Source of the DNA: Francisellaceae bacterium
Lineage (GTDB): Bacteria; Pseudomonadota; Gammaproteobacteria; UBA6186; Azoamicaceae
Direction: 5' to 3'
DNA: 64,000 nucleotides
NCBI GenBank assembly: GCA_018703155.1
Contig: JABJGS010000056.1
Coordinates: forward strand, 60,918 to 124,917
Under the pieces are notes generated by a model. It was not told the origin of the DNA, made no database searches, and saw nothing but the letters and a program-made list of their open reading frames with translations. Numbering within the stretch: the stretch's first letter is position 1; the number at the start of each line of letters is the position of its first letter. The translations under genes were made by a program, and so were the position numbers. Shown piece after piece: positions 8,144 through 16,325 of the stretch.

Positions 8144-9439
8144 TTAAGAGGTGAAATTCTTTTTTAGTCCTTTCCAGCAATCAAGATAATTAGTATCTTT
8201 AAGATTGTTGTTGTAGGCAGATTTAGTTACTTGCCAGAGATTATGGCTTTCAATCATAAATGCTAATGTTCCTTCTTGTTTATGTGGCTTAAGAACTTCA
8301 GTGCTAGCTTGATTGAATACGTTGGTTTCAGGACCATGGGGGGCAAAGCGATTATGAATAGTTGCTCCACCTGGTAGAAAGGCATCTGGTTTAGCATCGT
8401 ATACACCCTTTATAAGTCCCATGAACTCACTCATTAAATTTCTATGATAATATGGAGGTCGAAAAGTATCTTCAGCAACCATCCAACGCTCTGGGAAAAT
8501 GACAAAATCAATATTGGCAAGTCCTTCTGTTGCTGTTGGTGAAGTCAATACTGTGAAAATTGATGGATCAGGGTGATCATAGCTTACAGTGTTAATGGTG
8601 TTGAATTTTCTTAGGTCGTATTTATAAGGAGCATAGTTGCCATGCCACGCCACAACATTTAATGGATTATGATCTAATTTTGAATTGAAGAACTGTCCTG
8701 CATGTTTGGTAATTAATTCAAATTCTCCAGATTCATCATAAAATTTGGATTTTGGGTACATAAAGTCACGAGGGTTAGCTAGGCCATTTGCACCAATAGC
8801 ACCTAAACTTGGTAGCATAAAAGGAGCACCAAAGTTTTCATTTATATAACCTTTGGCTGTGCTATCTATTAGATTAACTTGAAATCTTATGCCGCGAGGG
8901 ATCACTGCAATTTCACAAGGTTCAACAAAAAGCGAGCCCATTTCTGTTCTGATTTCTATTCTGCCTTCATATGGAGCAATTAAAAAGTCACCATCAGCAT
9001 TGTAAAAAAATTGCTTATCCATGCTTACTGTTGCGTTATACATGTGTACAGCACCACCAGAATAAGATTCACTTGATCCATGGCCAGCATATGTTGTAAT
9101 TGAGTCAATAAAATTTTGTTTTGACTCATTCGTGTTATCTGGTAACCAGCGCAGTTGTTCTGGGGTGATTATTGCATTGTCGCCAAATGGAGGCGTTTGG
9201 AAATTAGGTAAATTATACTTCGTATAGCCTGAAGTTGTGATAGAGGGAAGTATACGATAAAACCAGGAGCGTAAGTTTTGCGAACGAGGTTGGGTAAACG
9301 CAGAACCAGTTAGTTGCTCGGCATATAGGCCCATAGCAGGCTGCTGAGGGGAGTTTCTACCAATTGGCAGAGCACCATCTATAGCTTCTGATTCATGATA
9401 GTTACCAAATCCTGTTAGATAATTTTCAGACTTACTCAT
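8144..9439 (-). CDS. hmgA: Homogentisate 1,2-dioxygenase
   Basis: A non-haem iron enzyme that opens the aromatic ring of homogentisate in tyrosine and phenylalanine catabolism. It has 431 residues, close to the usual size. The iron ligands are in place: H332, E338 (YYHRNLMSEF) and H368 (APHGPE), matching human H335, E341 and H371. No other homogentisate pathway gene is nearby, so it stands alone. It is followed by a hairpin terminator. In Legionella, loss of this enzyme affects melanin-like pigment formation; whether this applies here is unknown. Confidence 0.95.
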   Translation of the reverse strand: MSKSENYLTGFGNYHESEAIDGALPIGRNSPQQPAMGLYAEQLTGSAFTQPRSQNLRSWFYRILPSITTSGYTKYNLPNFQTPPFGDNAIITPEQLRWLPDNTNESKQNFIDSITTYAGHGSSESYSGGAVHMYNATVSMDKQFFYNADGDFLIAPYEGRIEIRTEMGSLFVEPCEIAVIPRGIRFQVNLIDSTAKGYINENFGAPFMLPSLGAIGANGLANPRDFMYPKSKFYDESGEFELITKHAGQFFNSKLDHNPLNVVAWHGNYAPYKYDLRKFNTINTVSYDHPDPSIFTVLTSPTATEGLANIDFVIFPERWMVAEDTFRPPYYHRNLMSEFMGLIKGVYDAKPDAFLPGGATIHNRFAPHGPETNVFNQASTEVLKPHKQEGTLAFMIESHNLWQVTKSAYNNNLKDTNYLDCWKGLKKNFTS

Positions 9440-9562
9440 AAGTATCCCAACTGTTTAAAATCTTGGCTGTGATACTAAACAAATATTTTGTTTTAGTCCA
9501 TATATTCCTTTGTCCATAAACATAATATACTGTTATTTAATATTACTAGGTGTGAGAAAGTT

Positions 9563-10474
9563 ATGGTAGAGCCCAATTTACTAGAGATTAAAGAGTACTT
9601 TTTAAGTCTACAATATAAAATATGCCAATCCTTAGAAGTAGAAACTGATGATAAATTTGAGGTTGATAAATGGCAAAAAAATAATATTCAAGGTTTGAGT
9701 AGAGTTGTAATTGGCGATGTATTAGAGAAAGGTGGCGTTAATTTTTCACATGTAAGCGGTGGCAAATTACCAAGTGCTGCAAGTAAATTACGACCACAAC
9801 TTGCAGGTGCTAGCTTCGAAGCTATGGGTGTTTCCTCTGTTATACACCCTAAAAATCCTTTTGTTCCAACAACACATTTAAATGTTCGGCATATAGTTGC
9901 CTATCCTGAAAATGGGCCTCCTGTTTGGTGGTTTGGAGGAGGCTTTGATTTAACTCCATATTATCCATTTATTGAAGATTGTAAACATTGGCACCAGGTT
10001 GCTAATGATATCTGTATGCCGTTTGGGAATAATGTATATAACAAGTATAAACATGAGTGTGATGAGTATTTTTATTTGAAACATAGAGATGAGGCTCGAG
10101 GTATTGGAGGCTTATTTTTTGATGACTTAAATATATGGGATAAGGATATTTGTTTTAACTTTATTAAAGCAGTAGGTGAGGGATTTATTGACGCGTACCT
10201 GCCAATATTAAATAAAAGAAAAGATCATGCTTATGCCGATAAAGAGCGAGATTTTCAAAGCTATAGGCGTGGTCGTTATGTTGAATTTAATTTGGTGTAT
10301 GATCGAGGTACATTGTTTGGGTTGCAATCTAATGGACGTAGTGAGTCTATACTTATGTCGTTACCACCAATAGCAAACTGGCAATATAATTATGTGCCAG
10401 AAGTTGGAACAAAGGAGAGTGAAATTTATAAAGTTTTAAAGCCCATTGACTGGTTGGCTGAAGTAGAACTGTAA
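9563..10474 (+). CDS. hemF: HemF, oxygen-dependent coproporphyrinogen III oxidase
   Basis: It decarboxylates coproporphyrinogen III to protoporphyrinogen IX with O2 in haem synthesis. The product has 303 residues against 299 in E. coli. Conserved blocks are visible, including GGGFDLTPYYPF, the RGIGGLFFDDL stretch and YVEFNLVYDRGT. It is divergent from hmgA with about 120 bases between the two starts and ends in a strong hairpin shared with the convergent FtsH-like gene. The oxygen-dependent form suggests an aerobic organism. Confidence 0.96.
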   Translation: MVEPNLLEIKEYFLSLQYKICQSLEVETDDKFEVDKWQKNNIQGLSRVVIGDVLEKGGVNFSHVSGGKLPSAASKLRPQLAGASFEAMGVSSVIHPKNPFVPTTHLNVRHIVAYPENGPPVWWFGGGFDLTPYYPFIEDCKHWHQVANDICMPFGNNVYNKYKHECDEYFYLKHRDEARGIGGLFFDDLNIWDKDICFNFIKAVGEGFIDAYLPILNKRKDHAYADKERDFQSYRRGRYVEFNLVYDRGTLFGLQSNGRSESILMSLPPIANWQYNYVPEVGTKESEIYKVLKPIDWLAEVEL

Positions 10475-10480
10475 CATAGA

Positions 10481-10508
10481 GCTAGCACCTGGAGCTTCAG
10501 GTGCTAGC
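10481..10508. terminator. Bidirectional hairpin between hemF and the ftsH-like gene
   Basis: A perfect 11-bp stem (GCTAGCACCTG with CAGGTGCTAGC) around a 6-base loop lies between two convergent stop codons. It is placed to end transcription from both sides; the plus-strand side is followed by an AT-rich stretch with a short T run. Confidence 0.8.
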
Positions 10509-10518
10509 CTGCTAGGTA

Positions 10519-12174
10519 TTATTTTACGCTAGCAATAATTTTTTTTACTTGTGTGCGATCTAAAGTTTCATGTTCAATTAAAGCTTTTGCTAGTTTATCT
10601 AAAGTATATTTTCTTGAAATGAGGATAGACATAGCCTTTTTATGAGCAGAAGATAATATTTTTTGAGTTTCTTCTTGGACTATCTCTTGTTTTAATAAGG
10701 TATTGTTTTTATCTTGGTAAATCGGTCCGATTTTATCAGAAAATCCCCATTTAGTTACCATGTTATAAGCGATCTCGGTGGCACTTTTAAAGTCACTTGA
10801 TGCTCCTGTAGAAGCATTTTCTTGACCATAAATTATTTCTTCAGCAACTCTGCCTGCAAGTAGCATCGCAATTTTATTTTCAAGGAATGAGCGGCTATAT
10901 GACTGTTTGCTAACCTCAGGAATAAAGTGGGTAGCCCCTAAGCTTGCTCCACGAGGAGTGATCGTAACTTTATAAACAGATTCATCTTTTGGCATTAAGA
11001 TAGATCCAACAATCGTATGCCCAGCTTCATGATAGGCTGTCATTTCAAGTTCGTCACTAGTGATGACCATCGATGGGTTTTCAAGACCAAGAATAATTTT
11101 TTCTTTGGCTATTTCAAAAGATTTATTGTCAACAGCGCTAAGATCTTGCTTAGTAGCATATATGGCGGCTTCATTAACTAGCTCGGCCAGATCTGCACCA
11201 GAGAAGCCAGTAGTCATTTTAGCTAAAGTTGGTGTTTCAACTGAATCATTTGCTATAATTTTATCAACATATAAATCAAGAATTTCTTCACGCTCTTTTC
11301 TGGTTGGTAAGCCAATATGTACTTTGCGATCGAATCTTCCTGGTCTTAAAATAGCTTTATCTAAATCTTCGATTCTATTTGTAGCTGCGATAACAAAAAC
11401 ACCATTATTTTCTTTTGGATCCAGACCATCCATTTCAGATAAAAGTTGGTTAATTGTTTGAGTTTGCGTTAGGTTTTGCATAAATAGTGTATCTCTATTT
11501 TTTGCTACAGAGTCAATTTCATCTATGAATAAAATACATGGTTTTAATCTTCTTGCTCTATCGAAGAGCTCTCTAATTCTAGATGCTCCTACACCAATAT
11601 AGGTATCTTCAAAAGATGAGCCTGAAGTAGCAATAAAACTAACACCTGCCTCACCAGCAAGAGATCTGGCAAGCAGGGTCTTTCCTGTACCAGGCTCCCC
11701 TTCTATGATCATGCCTTTAGGTGGTTTAGCGCCAAGTCGTGTAAATTTATCCGGAGCTCGCAGATAATAAATTATATCTTTAACTTCTTCTTTAACTGTT
11801 TTAAGACCTGCGACATCTTCAAAAGTAGTTTTAATATCTTGGGGTGAGTATATAGTATAAAAAGTTTTTTCACTTGATGGGTTAGTTTTATCATCTTCTC
11901 CTGGAGGGAGAGGGCTATGCATTGCTTGGTCTTGGTGCACATAAGTACGATTTGGAGAATTATATGTTAATACTGCATATAAAAAAGCGATGGTTAATGC
12001 AATTGTAATAACAGTCCCTGGAATAGAAAGTAAGGGTTTGGGATCGAGACTTTTTATTTTTTCTTTGTCTGCTGCTAAAAAAGCTAATGCTTTTCCTGAA
12101 AAACGTTTAATAAGTAAGTATTCTGCGATAATAAAAAGAAAGATGAATATAAAAAGCTCTAAACTAAAGTTCAT
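10519..12174 (-). CDS. FtsH-like AAA+ metalloprotease, short form
   Basis: A membrane-anchored ATP-dependent protease of the FtsH family, 551 residues against roughly 610-650 for standard FtsH. Two membrane segments lie at about 5-22 and 48-71 with only about 25 residues between them, so the usual periplasmic domain is absent. The AAA+ module is complete: GEPGTGKT 159-166, ILFIDE 214-219, pore loop YIG 192-194, and LRPGRFD 276-282 with both arginines. The protease has HEAGH 382-386 and the third zinc ligand D461. It may be a second, specialised FtsH, and the housekeeping copy would then lie elsewhere. It is convergent with hemF. Confidence 0.88.
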   Translation of the reverse strand: MNFSLELFIFIFLFIIAEYLLIKRFSGKALAFLAADKEKIKSLDPKPLLSIPGTVITIALTIAFLYAVLTYNSPNRTYVHQDQAMHSPLPPGEDDKTNPSSEKTFYTIYSPQDIKTTFEDVAGLKTVKEEVKDIIYYLRAPDKFTRLGAKPPKGMIIEGEPGTGKTLLARSLAGEAGVSFIATSGSSFEDTYIGVGASRIRELFDRARRLKPCILFIDEIDSVAKNRDTLFMQNLTQTQTINQLLSEMDGLDPKENNGVFVIAATNRIEDLDKAILRPGRFDRKVHIGLPTRKEREEILDLYVDKIIANDSVETPTLAKMTTGFSGADLAELVNEAAIYATKQDLSAVDNKSFEIAKEKIILGLENPSMVITSDELEMTAYHEAGHTIVGSILMPKDESVYKVTITPRGASLGATHFIPEVSKQSYSRSFLENKIAMLLAGRVAEEIIYGQENASTGASSDFKSATEIAYNMVTKWGFSDKIGPIYQDKNNTLLKQEIVQEETQKILSSAHKKAMSILISRKYTLDKLAKALIEHETLDRTQVKKIIASVK

Positions 12175-12290
12175 TAGTGTATCCTCACCGGAATTGTTTT
12201 GTTTTAAATTTTTACATGCCTAACAGTATCATAATTTATCGATCACAACAAGATGGCTTTCTGACTTGCAGCGCAATAATAATGAAAAAG

Positions 12291-12299
12291 TGTTATAAT
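12291..12299 (+). promoter_or_regulatory. Extended -10 promoter of murG
   Basis: TGTTATAAT at 12291-12299 is a perfect TATAAT with the upstream TGn extension, about 29 bases before the murG ATG. No good -35 box lies at the normal distance, which is common for extended -10 promoters. A local promoter makes sense because murG is cut off from the rest of the dcw operon. Confidence 0.55.
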
Positions 12300-12327
12300 T
12301 GTGATGTTCTAATTTTTAGGATTTGTC

Positions 12328-13404
12328 ATGCGAATAGTAATAGCTGCTGGTGGTACTGGTGGACATATTATACCAGCTCTAACAATTGCCCATGATCTCA
12401 GGGCGTTAGGTCATAAAATTACCTGGTTAGGTTTACGTACTGGTTTTGAAGCAGATTTAGTTCCCAGAGCTGGATTTAAGATCAAATTTTTGCCTGGTTT
12501 TGGTGGTATTAGAGGTAAGTCCTTAATGTCTTTAATTTCATCACCACTTAAATTGTTTCGTGCAGTATTATCTTCCCTATGGTTTTTAAAGAAACATAAA
12601 CCCTCTGGAATAATAACTATGGGTGGTTATGTATGTGGACCTGTAGGTGTTGCTGCCTGGCTATTGAATATACCAATAGTTATACATGAGCAAAATTCTG
12701 TCGCTGGAACTACAAATAGATTATTGACAAGACTTTCAGATAATATTTTAAGTGCATACCCTAGTAGCTTTAGTAAAGATATCGATTTTTTGCATGTAGG
12801 AAATCCTATACGGGAAAAATTTGTGAATATCGGTACATACAAGATGAATCCAGATTTTCCTAATAAAATTAACATAGTTGTTACTGGCGGGAGTTTGGGT
12901 GCGCAACAATTAAATGATGTAATATTTAAGTTTATTAGTGATATACAATTTAGGAGTAAGGTTAATCTAGTGCATCAAACAGGTGCGAAGGATTTTACTA
13001 GAATTAATGAGAAATATAAAACTCTTGATGATTGTAGCAGTATAGAAGTATTACCCTACATACATGATATTGAGGAAAAATATAAATGGGCTGATTTAGT
13101 GATTTCTAGAGCTGGGGCCATGAGTATATCTGAAATTTTAGCATGTCAAATGCCGAGTATTCTTGTACCATACCCGCATGCAACTGATAATCACCAATAT
13201 TATAACGCGAAAGAGTTAGCTAATGTGAATGCGGCACTACTCGTATCACAAGATGATTTCAATACATTATATCTTAAGGTTATGATTAGCAAGCTTCTCA
13301 TGGGTCCAGAGGAATTACAGAAGTTATCGGATAGTACTAAAATATTATTTCAATCTGGAGCTAATACTAGAATAGCGACATATTGTTTGACAAAATTTAG
13401 CTAA
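12328..13404 (+). CDS. murG: MurG, undecaprenyl-PP-MurNAc-pentapeptide GlcNAc transferase
   Basis: The inner-face membrane-associated glycosyltransferase (GT28) that turns lipid I into lipid II. It has 358 residues, with the N-terminal glycine loop GGTGGH at 8-13, the second GGSLGAQQLN loop and the donor-site region ISRAGAMSISEI. AGGA lies about 8 bases before the ATG. The gene is isolated from ftsW and from murC by unrelated genes on both sides, although in most gammaproteobacteria it sits between them. Its 3' end overlaps the convergent regulator by 8 bases. Confidence 0.96.
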   Translation: MRIVIAAGGTGGHIIPALTIAHDLRALGHKITWLGLRTGFEADLVPRAGFKIKFLPGFGGIRGKSLMSLISSPLKLFRAVLSSLWFLKKHKPSGIITMGGYVCGPVGVAAWLLNIPIVIHEQNSVAGTTNRLLTRLSDNILSAYPSSFSKDIDFLHVGNPIREKFVNIGTYKMNPDFPNKINIVVTGGSLGAQQLNDVIFKFISDIQFRSKVNLVHQTGAKDFTRINEKYKTLDDCSSIEVLPYIHDIEEKYKWADLVISRAGAMSISEILACQMPSILVPYPHATDNHQYYNAKELANVNAALLVSQDDFNTLYLKVMISKLLMGPEELQKLSDSTKILFQSGANTRIATYCLTKFS

Positions 13405-14290
13405 GATTTACCGTTACGATAACAATGTTGCCACGGCCTTTATATTCTAAAGAATCGAAGCATATTTGATTGGCTGTGGCAATACCACGGCCATGGGCAT
13501 CAAATGCCCTTGCAGGATCGAATTCCATATATTTTTGCCAATTAAAACCAGCTCCCTCGTCTTCAATAGTAATACTTATTTTTTCTTTGTCTCGTACTAA
13601 ATCAACCTTAGCAATACGAGATGAATACTTTTCATCTGCTAGTCTTTTAGAGACTTCGCTTTTCCAATCACCTTTCATGGTTAGCTCTGATTTTTCTTCA
13701 TAAGTTATCGCAAGATTTCCATGTTCAATAGCGTTTATTAATAATTCCGAAATTCCCATAATTATTTTATCTGGATTGGGGCATGATTGAGCTAGAACAG
13801 CAGCCAGAGCATCAGCTTGATTTAAGTTGGTAAATTCAAATTTTCCATTCATAAGTAAATCTAGTCCTTCAGATCCTTTCTGTAATTCTTTATTCAGCTC
13901 TTGAATTTGGTGGAATTTTTTGACAGCAGCTTTGAAAGTTGTTTGTAATTGCTCGTCTTTAAAAGGCTTTTTAATATAATAGTCAGCACCTGCTTGGATC
14001 CCTTTATGTAACTCTTCTTCGTTAGAGGTTTGGAATATGACAGGAATACTTTTCAGCTTGGCATTTTTACGCATAGATTTTATAACTTGGATCCCATCCA
14101 TGCCCGGCATAACCATATCTAGTAGAACGGTACTATAGGCTTCGGGTTCTTTTTCTAACAATTCCCAAGCTGACTGACCATCTTCACATGAATCTATATC
14201 ATATCCTTGATCCGCAAGAAATCTCTTAAACAATTTCAAGTTAAATTTTGAATCATCAACAAGTAGTATCCTAGTTTTAGATGATTGCAT
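13397..14290 (-). CDS. Response regulator fused to an RsbW-like ATPase domain
   Basis: A 297-residue two-domain protein. Residues 1-125 form a receiver domain with DD at 12-13, phospho-acceptor D58 in VLLDMVMPG and conserved K108. Residues about 150-297 form a GHKL ATPase of the anti-sigma/serine kinase type: N-box ELLINAIEHGN 182-192, DEGAGFNW about 244-251 and a HGRGI glycine motif about 266-270. No DNA-binding domain is present. Such receiver-ATPase proteins are expected to act through protein phosphorylation or partner switching rather than at a promoter. No histidine kinase, anti-anti-sigma or sigma factor gene lies next to it, so its partners are unknown. Confidence 0.85.
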   Translation of the reverse strand: MQSSKTRILLVDDSKFNLKLFKRFLADQGYDIDSCEDGQSAWELLEKEPEAYSTVLLDMVMPGMDGIQVIKSMRKNAKLKSIPVIFQTSNEEELHKGIQAGADYYIKKPFKDEQLQTTFKAAVKKFHQIQELNKELQKGSEGLDLLMNGKFEFTNLNQADALAAVLAQSCPNPDKIIMGISELLINAIEHGNLAITYEEKSELTMKGDWKSEVSKRLADEKYSSRIAKVDLVRDKEKISITIEDEGAGFNWQKYMEFDPARAFDAHGRGIATANQICFDSLEYKGRGNIVIVTVNLS

Positions 14291-14596
14291 GTTGGTCGCG
14301 CCCTGGTGAATACATTTATTGTAGATCTAAGTATTGCACAAAAGTAATGAACATTTAGTGTTTGTTAAAATACCTATCATCATTTTAAGGCAAGCATCTT
14401 AAGGCAAGCATCTTAAGGATAACTAAGATGATTTTCAAAACTTACATAATACCAATGGCATCATTGATGAAATAATTTTTATGGGGATTCATTTGCACAT
14501 ACTGTTAAACATAAGTTTTATTGTGTGTTGGATGTGGCAATTTAGTTAATCCATCTCATCGAGTTTCAACTTTTGTGATATGGTCGATAATTTTTA
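14291..14596. other. Intergenic stretch with a small direct repeat
   Basis: The sequence is AT-rich with no coding frame I can support. Its one distinct feature is a perfect tandem pair of the 14-mer TAAGGCAAGCATCT at 14387-14414. The 5' control region of the receiver-ATPase gene lies at the left edge. Confidence 0.5.
14387..14414. repeat. Tandem 14-bp direct repeat
   Basis: Two perfect adjacent copies of TAAGGCAAGCATCT are followed by a partial third (TAAGG). They lie about 100 bases upstream of the receiver-ATPase gene, so they could be a binding site or just a replication-slippage product. Confidence 0.7.
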
Positions 14597-15385
14597 TTAC
14601 TTATATTTATTCATAATTTCATTAATAGCTGACTTATCTTGCATGACTTCATCAAATGCTTTTTGATGTTGTTCTACGACTTCATTTGGAGTACCTTGGC
14701 TGAATGCAATGTAGTGATCACCTAGTTTTTTTGCATAGATTATTTCAAAATCATCAGTGTTAAGTCCCATTTGTTCAATATTATATAAGCTAACATATTT
14801 GTTATAAGAAAAAGCATGGATCCTTTTAGCCATAATTAGTTTTATTAGTTGGTTATATTCAGAAACTACTTGAACATCATCTAATGTTAGTCCTCCATTT
14901 TCAAGTAGTACTGATAATCCTGAATCATCTCGAATAGCACCATATTTGAAGCCTTTGGCATAGACGCCATCATCAGATGGAGCTTTAACATTATATGGAT
15001 TCCCTTTTAGTACAATTAGAGCATTTTCCATCGAAGATAAAGGGCCAACCCATTTAAATAAATTTTCTCTAGAGGCTTTCCTCGTTGTTGAGTATAAAGC
15101 AGCAGACTTTGAAGTAGATTGAATCATTTTATAGCCTCGAGCCCAAGGAACAACCTTTATGTCATTGGCTGTTAAATTATTATCCATTTTTTTAAACATT
15201 AAGAGAAGAACATCAGTATTAAATCCAGTTGCAATATCTTCATCATTAGCAAAATTATATGGAGGCAAATTTTCAGTATAATACTTCACATCATCTGTTA
15301 CATTAGCGTGTAAAAGAGCTGGAGCTAAACTTAATAAAATTATAGTAGATAGTCGTTGTGATGATTTCAGGAGCGAACTTTTCAT
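14597..15385 (-). CDS. Periplasmic amino-acid-type solute-binding protein (SBP_bac_3 family)
   Basis: About 262 residues from the ATG at 15385; the frame is open upstream to 15424, but the later start places a normal signal peptide (MKSSLLKSS then a hydrophobic run ending ALLHA) at the N-terminus. The mature part has the family look: an early YYTENLPPYNF segment, then GFNTDVLLLMFKKM, WARGYKMIQ and a long C-terminal lobe. No ABC permease or ATPase gene is adjacent. It could serve a distant transporter or act as a sensor. The ligand cannot be read from the sequence. Confidence 0.75.
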   Translation of the reverse strand: MKSSLLKSSQRLSTIILLSLAPALLHANVTDDVKYYTENLPPYNFANDEDIATGFNTDVLLLMFKKMDNNLTANDIKVVPWARGYKMIQSTSKSAALYSTTRKASRENLFKWVGPLSSMENALIVLKGNPYNVKAPSDDGVYAKGFKYGAIRDDSGLSVLLENGGLTLDDVQVVSEYNQLIKLIMAKRIHAFSYNKYVSLYNIEQMGLNTDDFEIIYAKKLGDHYIAFSQGTPNEVVEQHQKAFDEVMQDKSAINEIMNKYK

Positions 15386-15424
15386 ATTTATACCCGAACA
15401 ATAAATAGTATATAGTAATATCAT

Positions 15425-16325
15425 AGTGTTAATAGCAAGCTTGTCAAAATCTTCATGAACTATAGTGGTTGTTCATATGTTTGGCAAACTACTAAAATAA
15501 CCTGATATTTATATGAGTATGTCATGTCTTAATAGATAACTACGAATATAGCTTTAAGTTAGGTGATGTATGATTTTCAGTTATAATGAAAAATAATTTC
15601 AGGACTCAGTGTATAAGGTTGATTATGCCAAAATTTCAAGAAATTCATGATCTAACTTTTAAGAGGAGCGTAAAGTTAAAGAGATAACACTAAATTTAGT
15701 TTTTTTCAAATAAAGTTTGACAGACTTTTGACTATAATGTGGCTATATATCAGATCTGATTTTTTTTACAGTAAATAAAGATAGTGGCAACTTTCTTAAG
15801 CTGCAATTCAGTTTGCTTTTGAGCATGAGCTTGTAGTTACAGTGGTCTATGTACTCTGATTGAAGCTTTTGAATAGACACATCCTGTGGAACATTATCAC
15901 TTCTTCATCCACTAGAGAATGTTTTTTGACAACGCATACGATGATAAGATTTCTCCCTGACTTTGTAAGACTAATTCAAGACTTTGGAAATACATGAGAT
16001 CTTATTTCATCTTCTGTTATTAATGGTAATCTAGATTGAACATAAAGATGTTATATGTTTTTAGGAAGTAATGAAATTAAATCGTAGTTGGTATAACGTT
16101 AAACCTATATATAAGCCTGTAAGTGGGGCTCTCGCAGAGCTATGCTGAAAGTTATCTCTGGGACCTGGGACCTCGGACATAATTAGAAAACAAGATAAGG
16201 AGGCCTTAGAATTAAATAATGATAGAATTTTAGTTTGCAGTTTGAAATGGTTGCTAGATGCTACACTTAGGTCTACTAGAGATGATACTTTACTGTGACC
16301 ATGAAGCTATAACAGGTGTCTTGCA
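15425..16325. other. Long degraded intergenic stretch
   Basis: About 900 bases without an intact gene. A decayed coding stretch on the minus strand (about 15765-15960) is listed separately. A 20-codon plus-strand frame at 15625-15687 has no support. The remainder shows only short open frames in all directions and is probably gene debris plus the 5' region of the 776-residue protein gene. Confidence 0.5.
15765..15960 (-). pseudogene. Possible umuC/dinB-type DNA polymerase remnant
   Basis: Reading the minus strand with frame changes gives pieces resembling the C-terminal part of Y-family polymerases: EILSSYALSKNIL (compare the ISSRSFGKPV-like motif) and, further on, AHAQKQTELQLKKVATIFIY (compare the AEKLRxQ...ITVFIRT region). 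Stops and frameshifts break the frame. The match is by eye, short and weak, so treat it as a suggestion. Confidence 0.28.
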
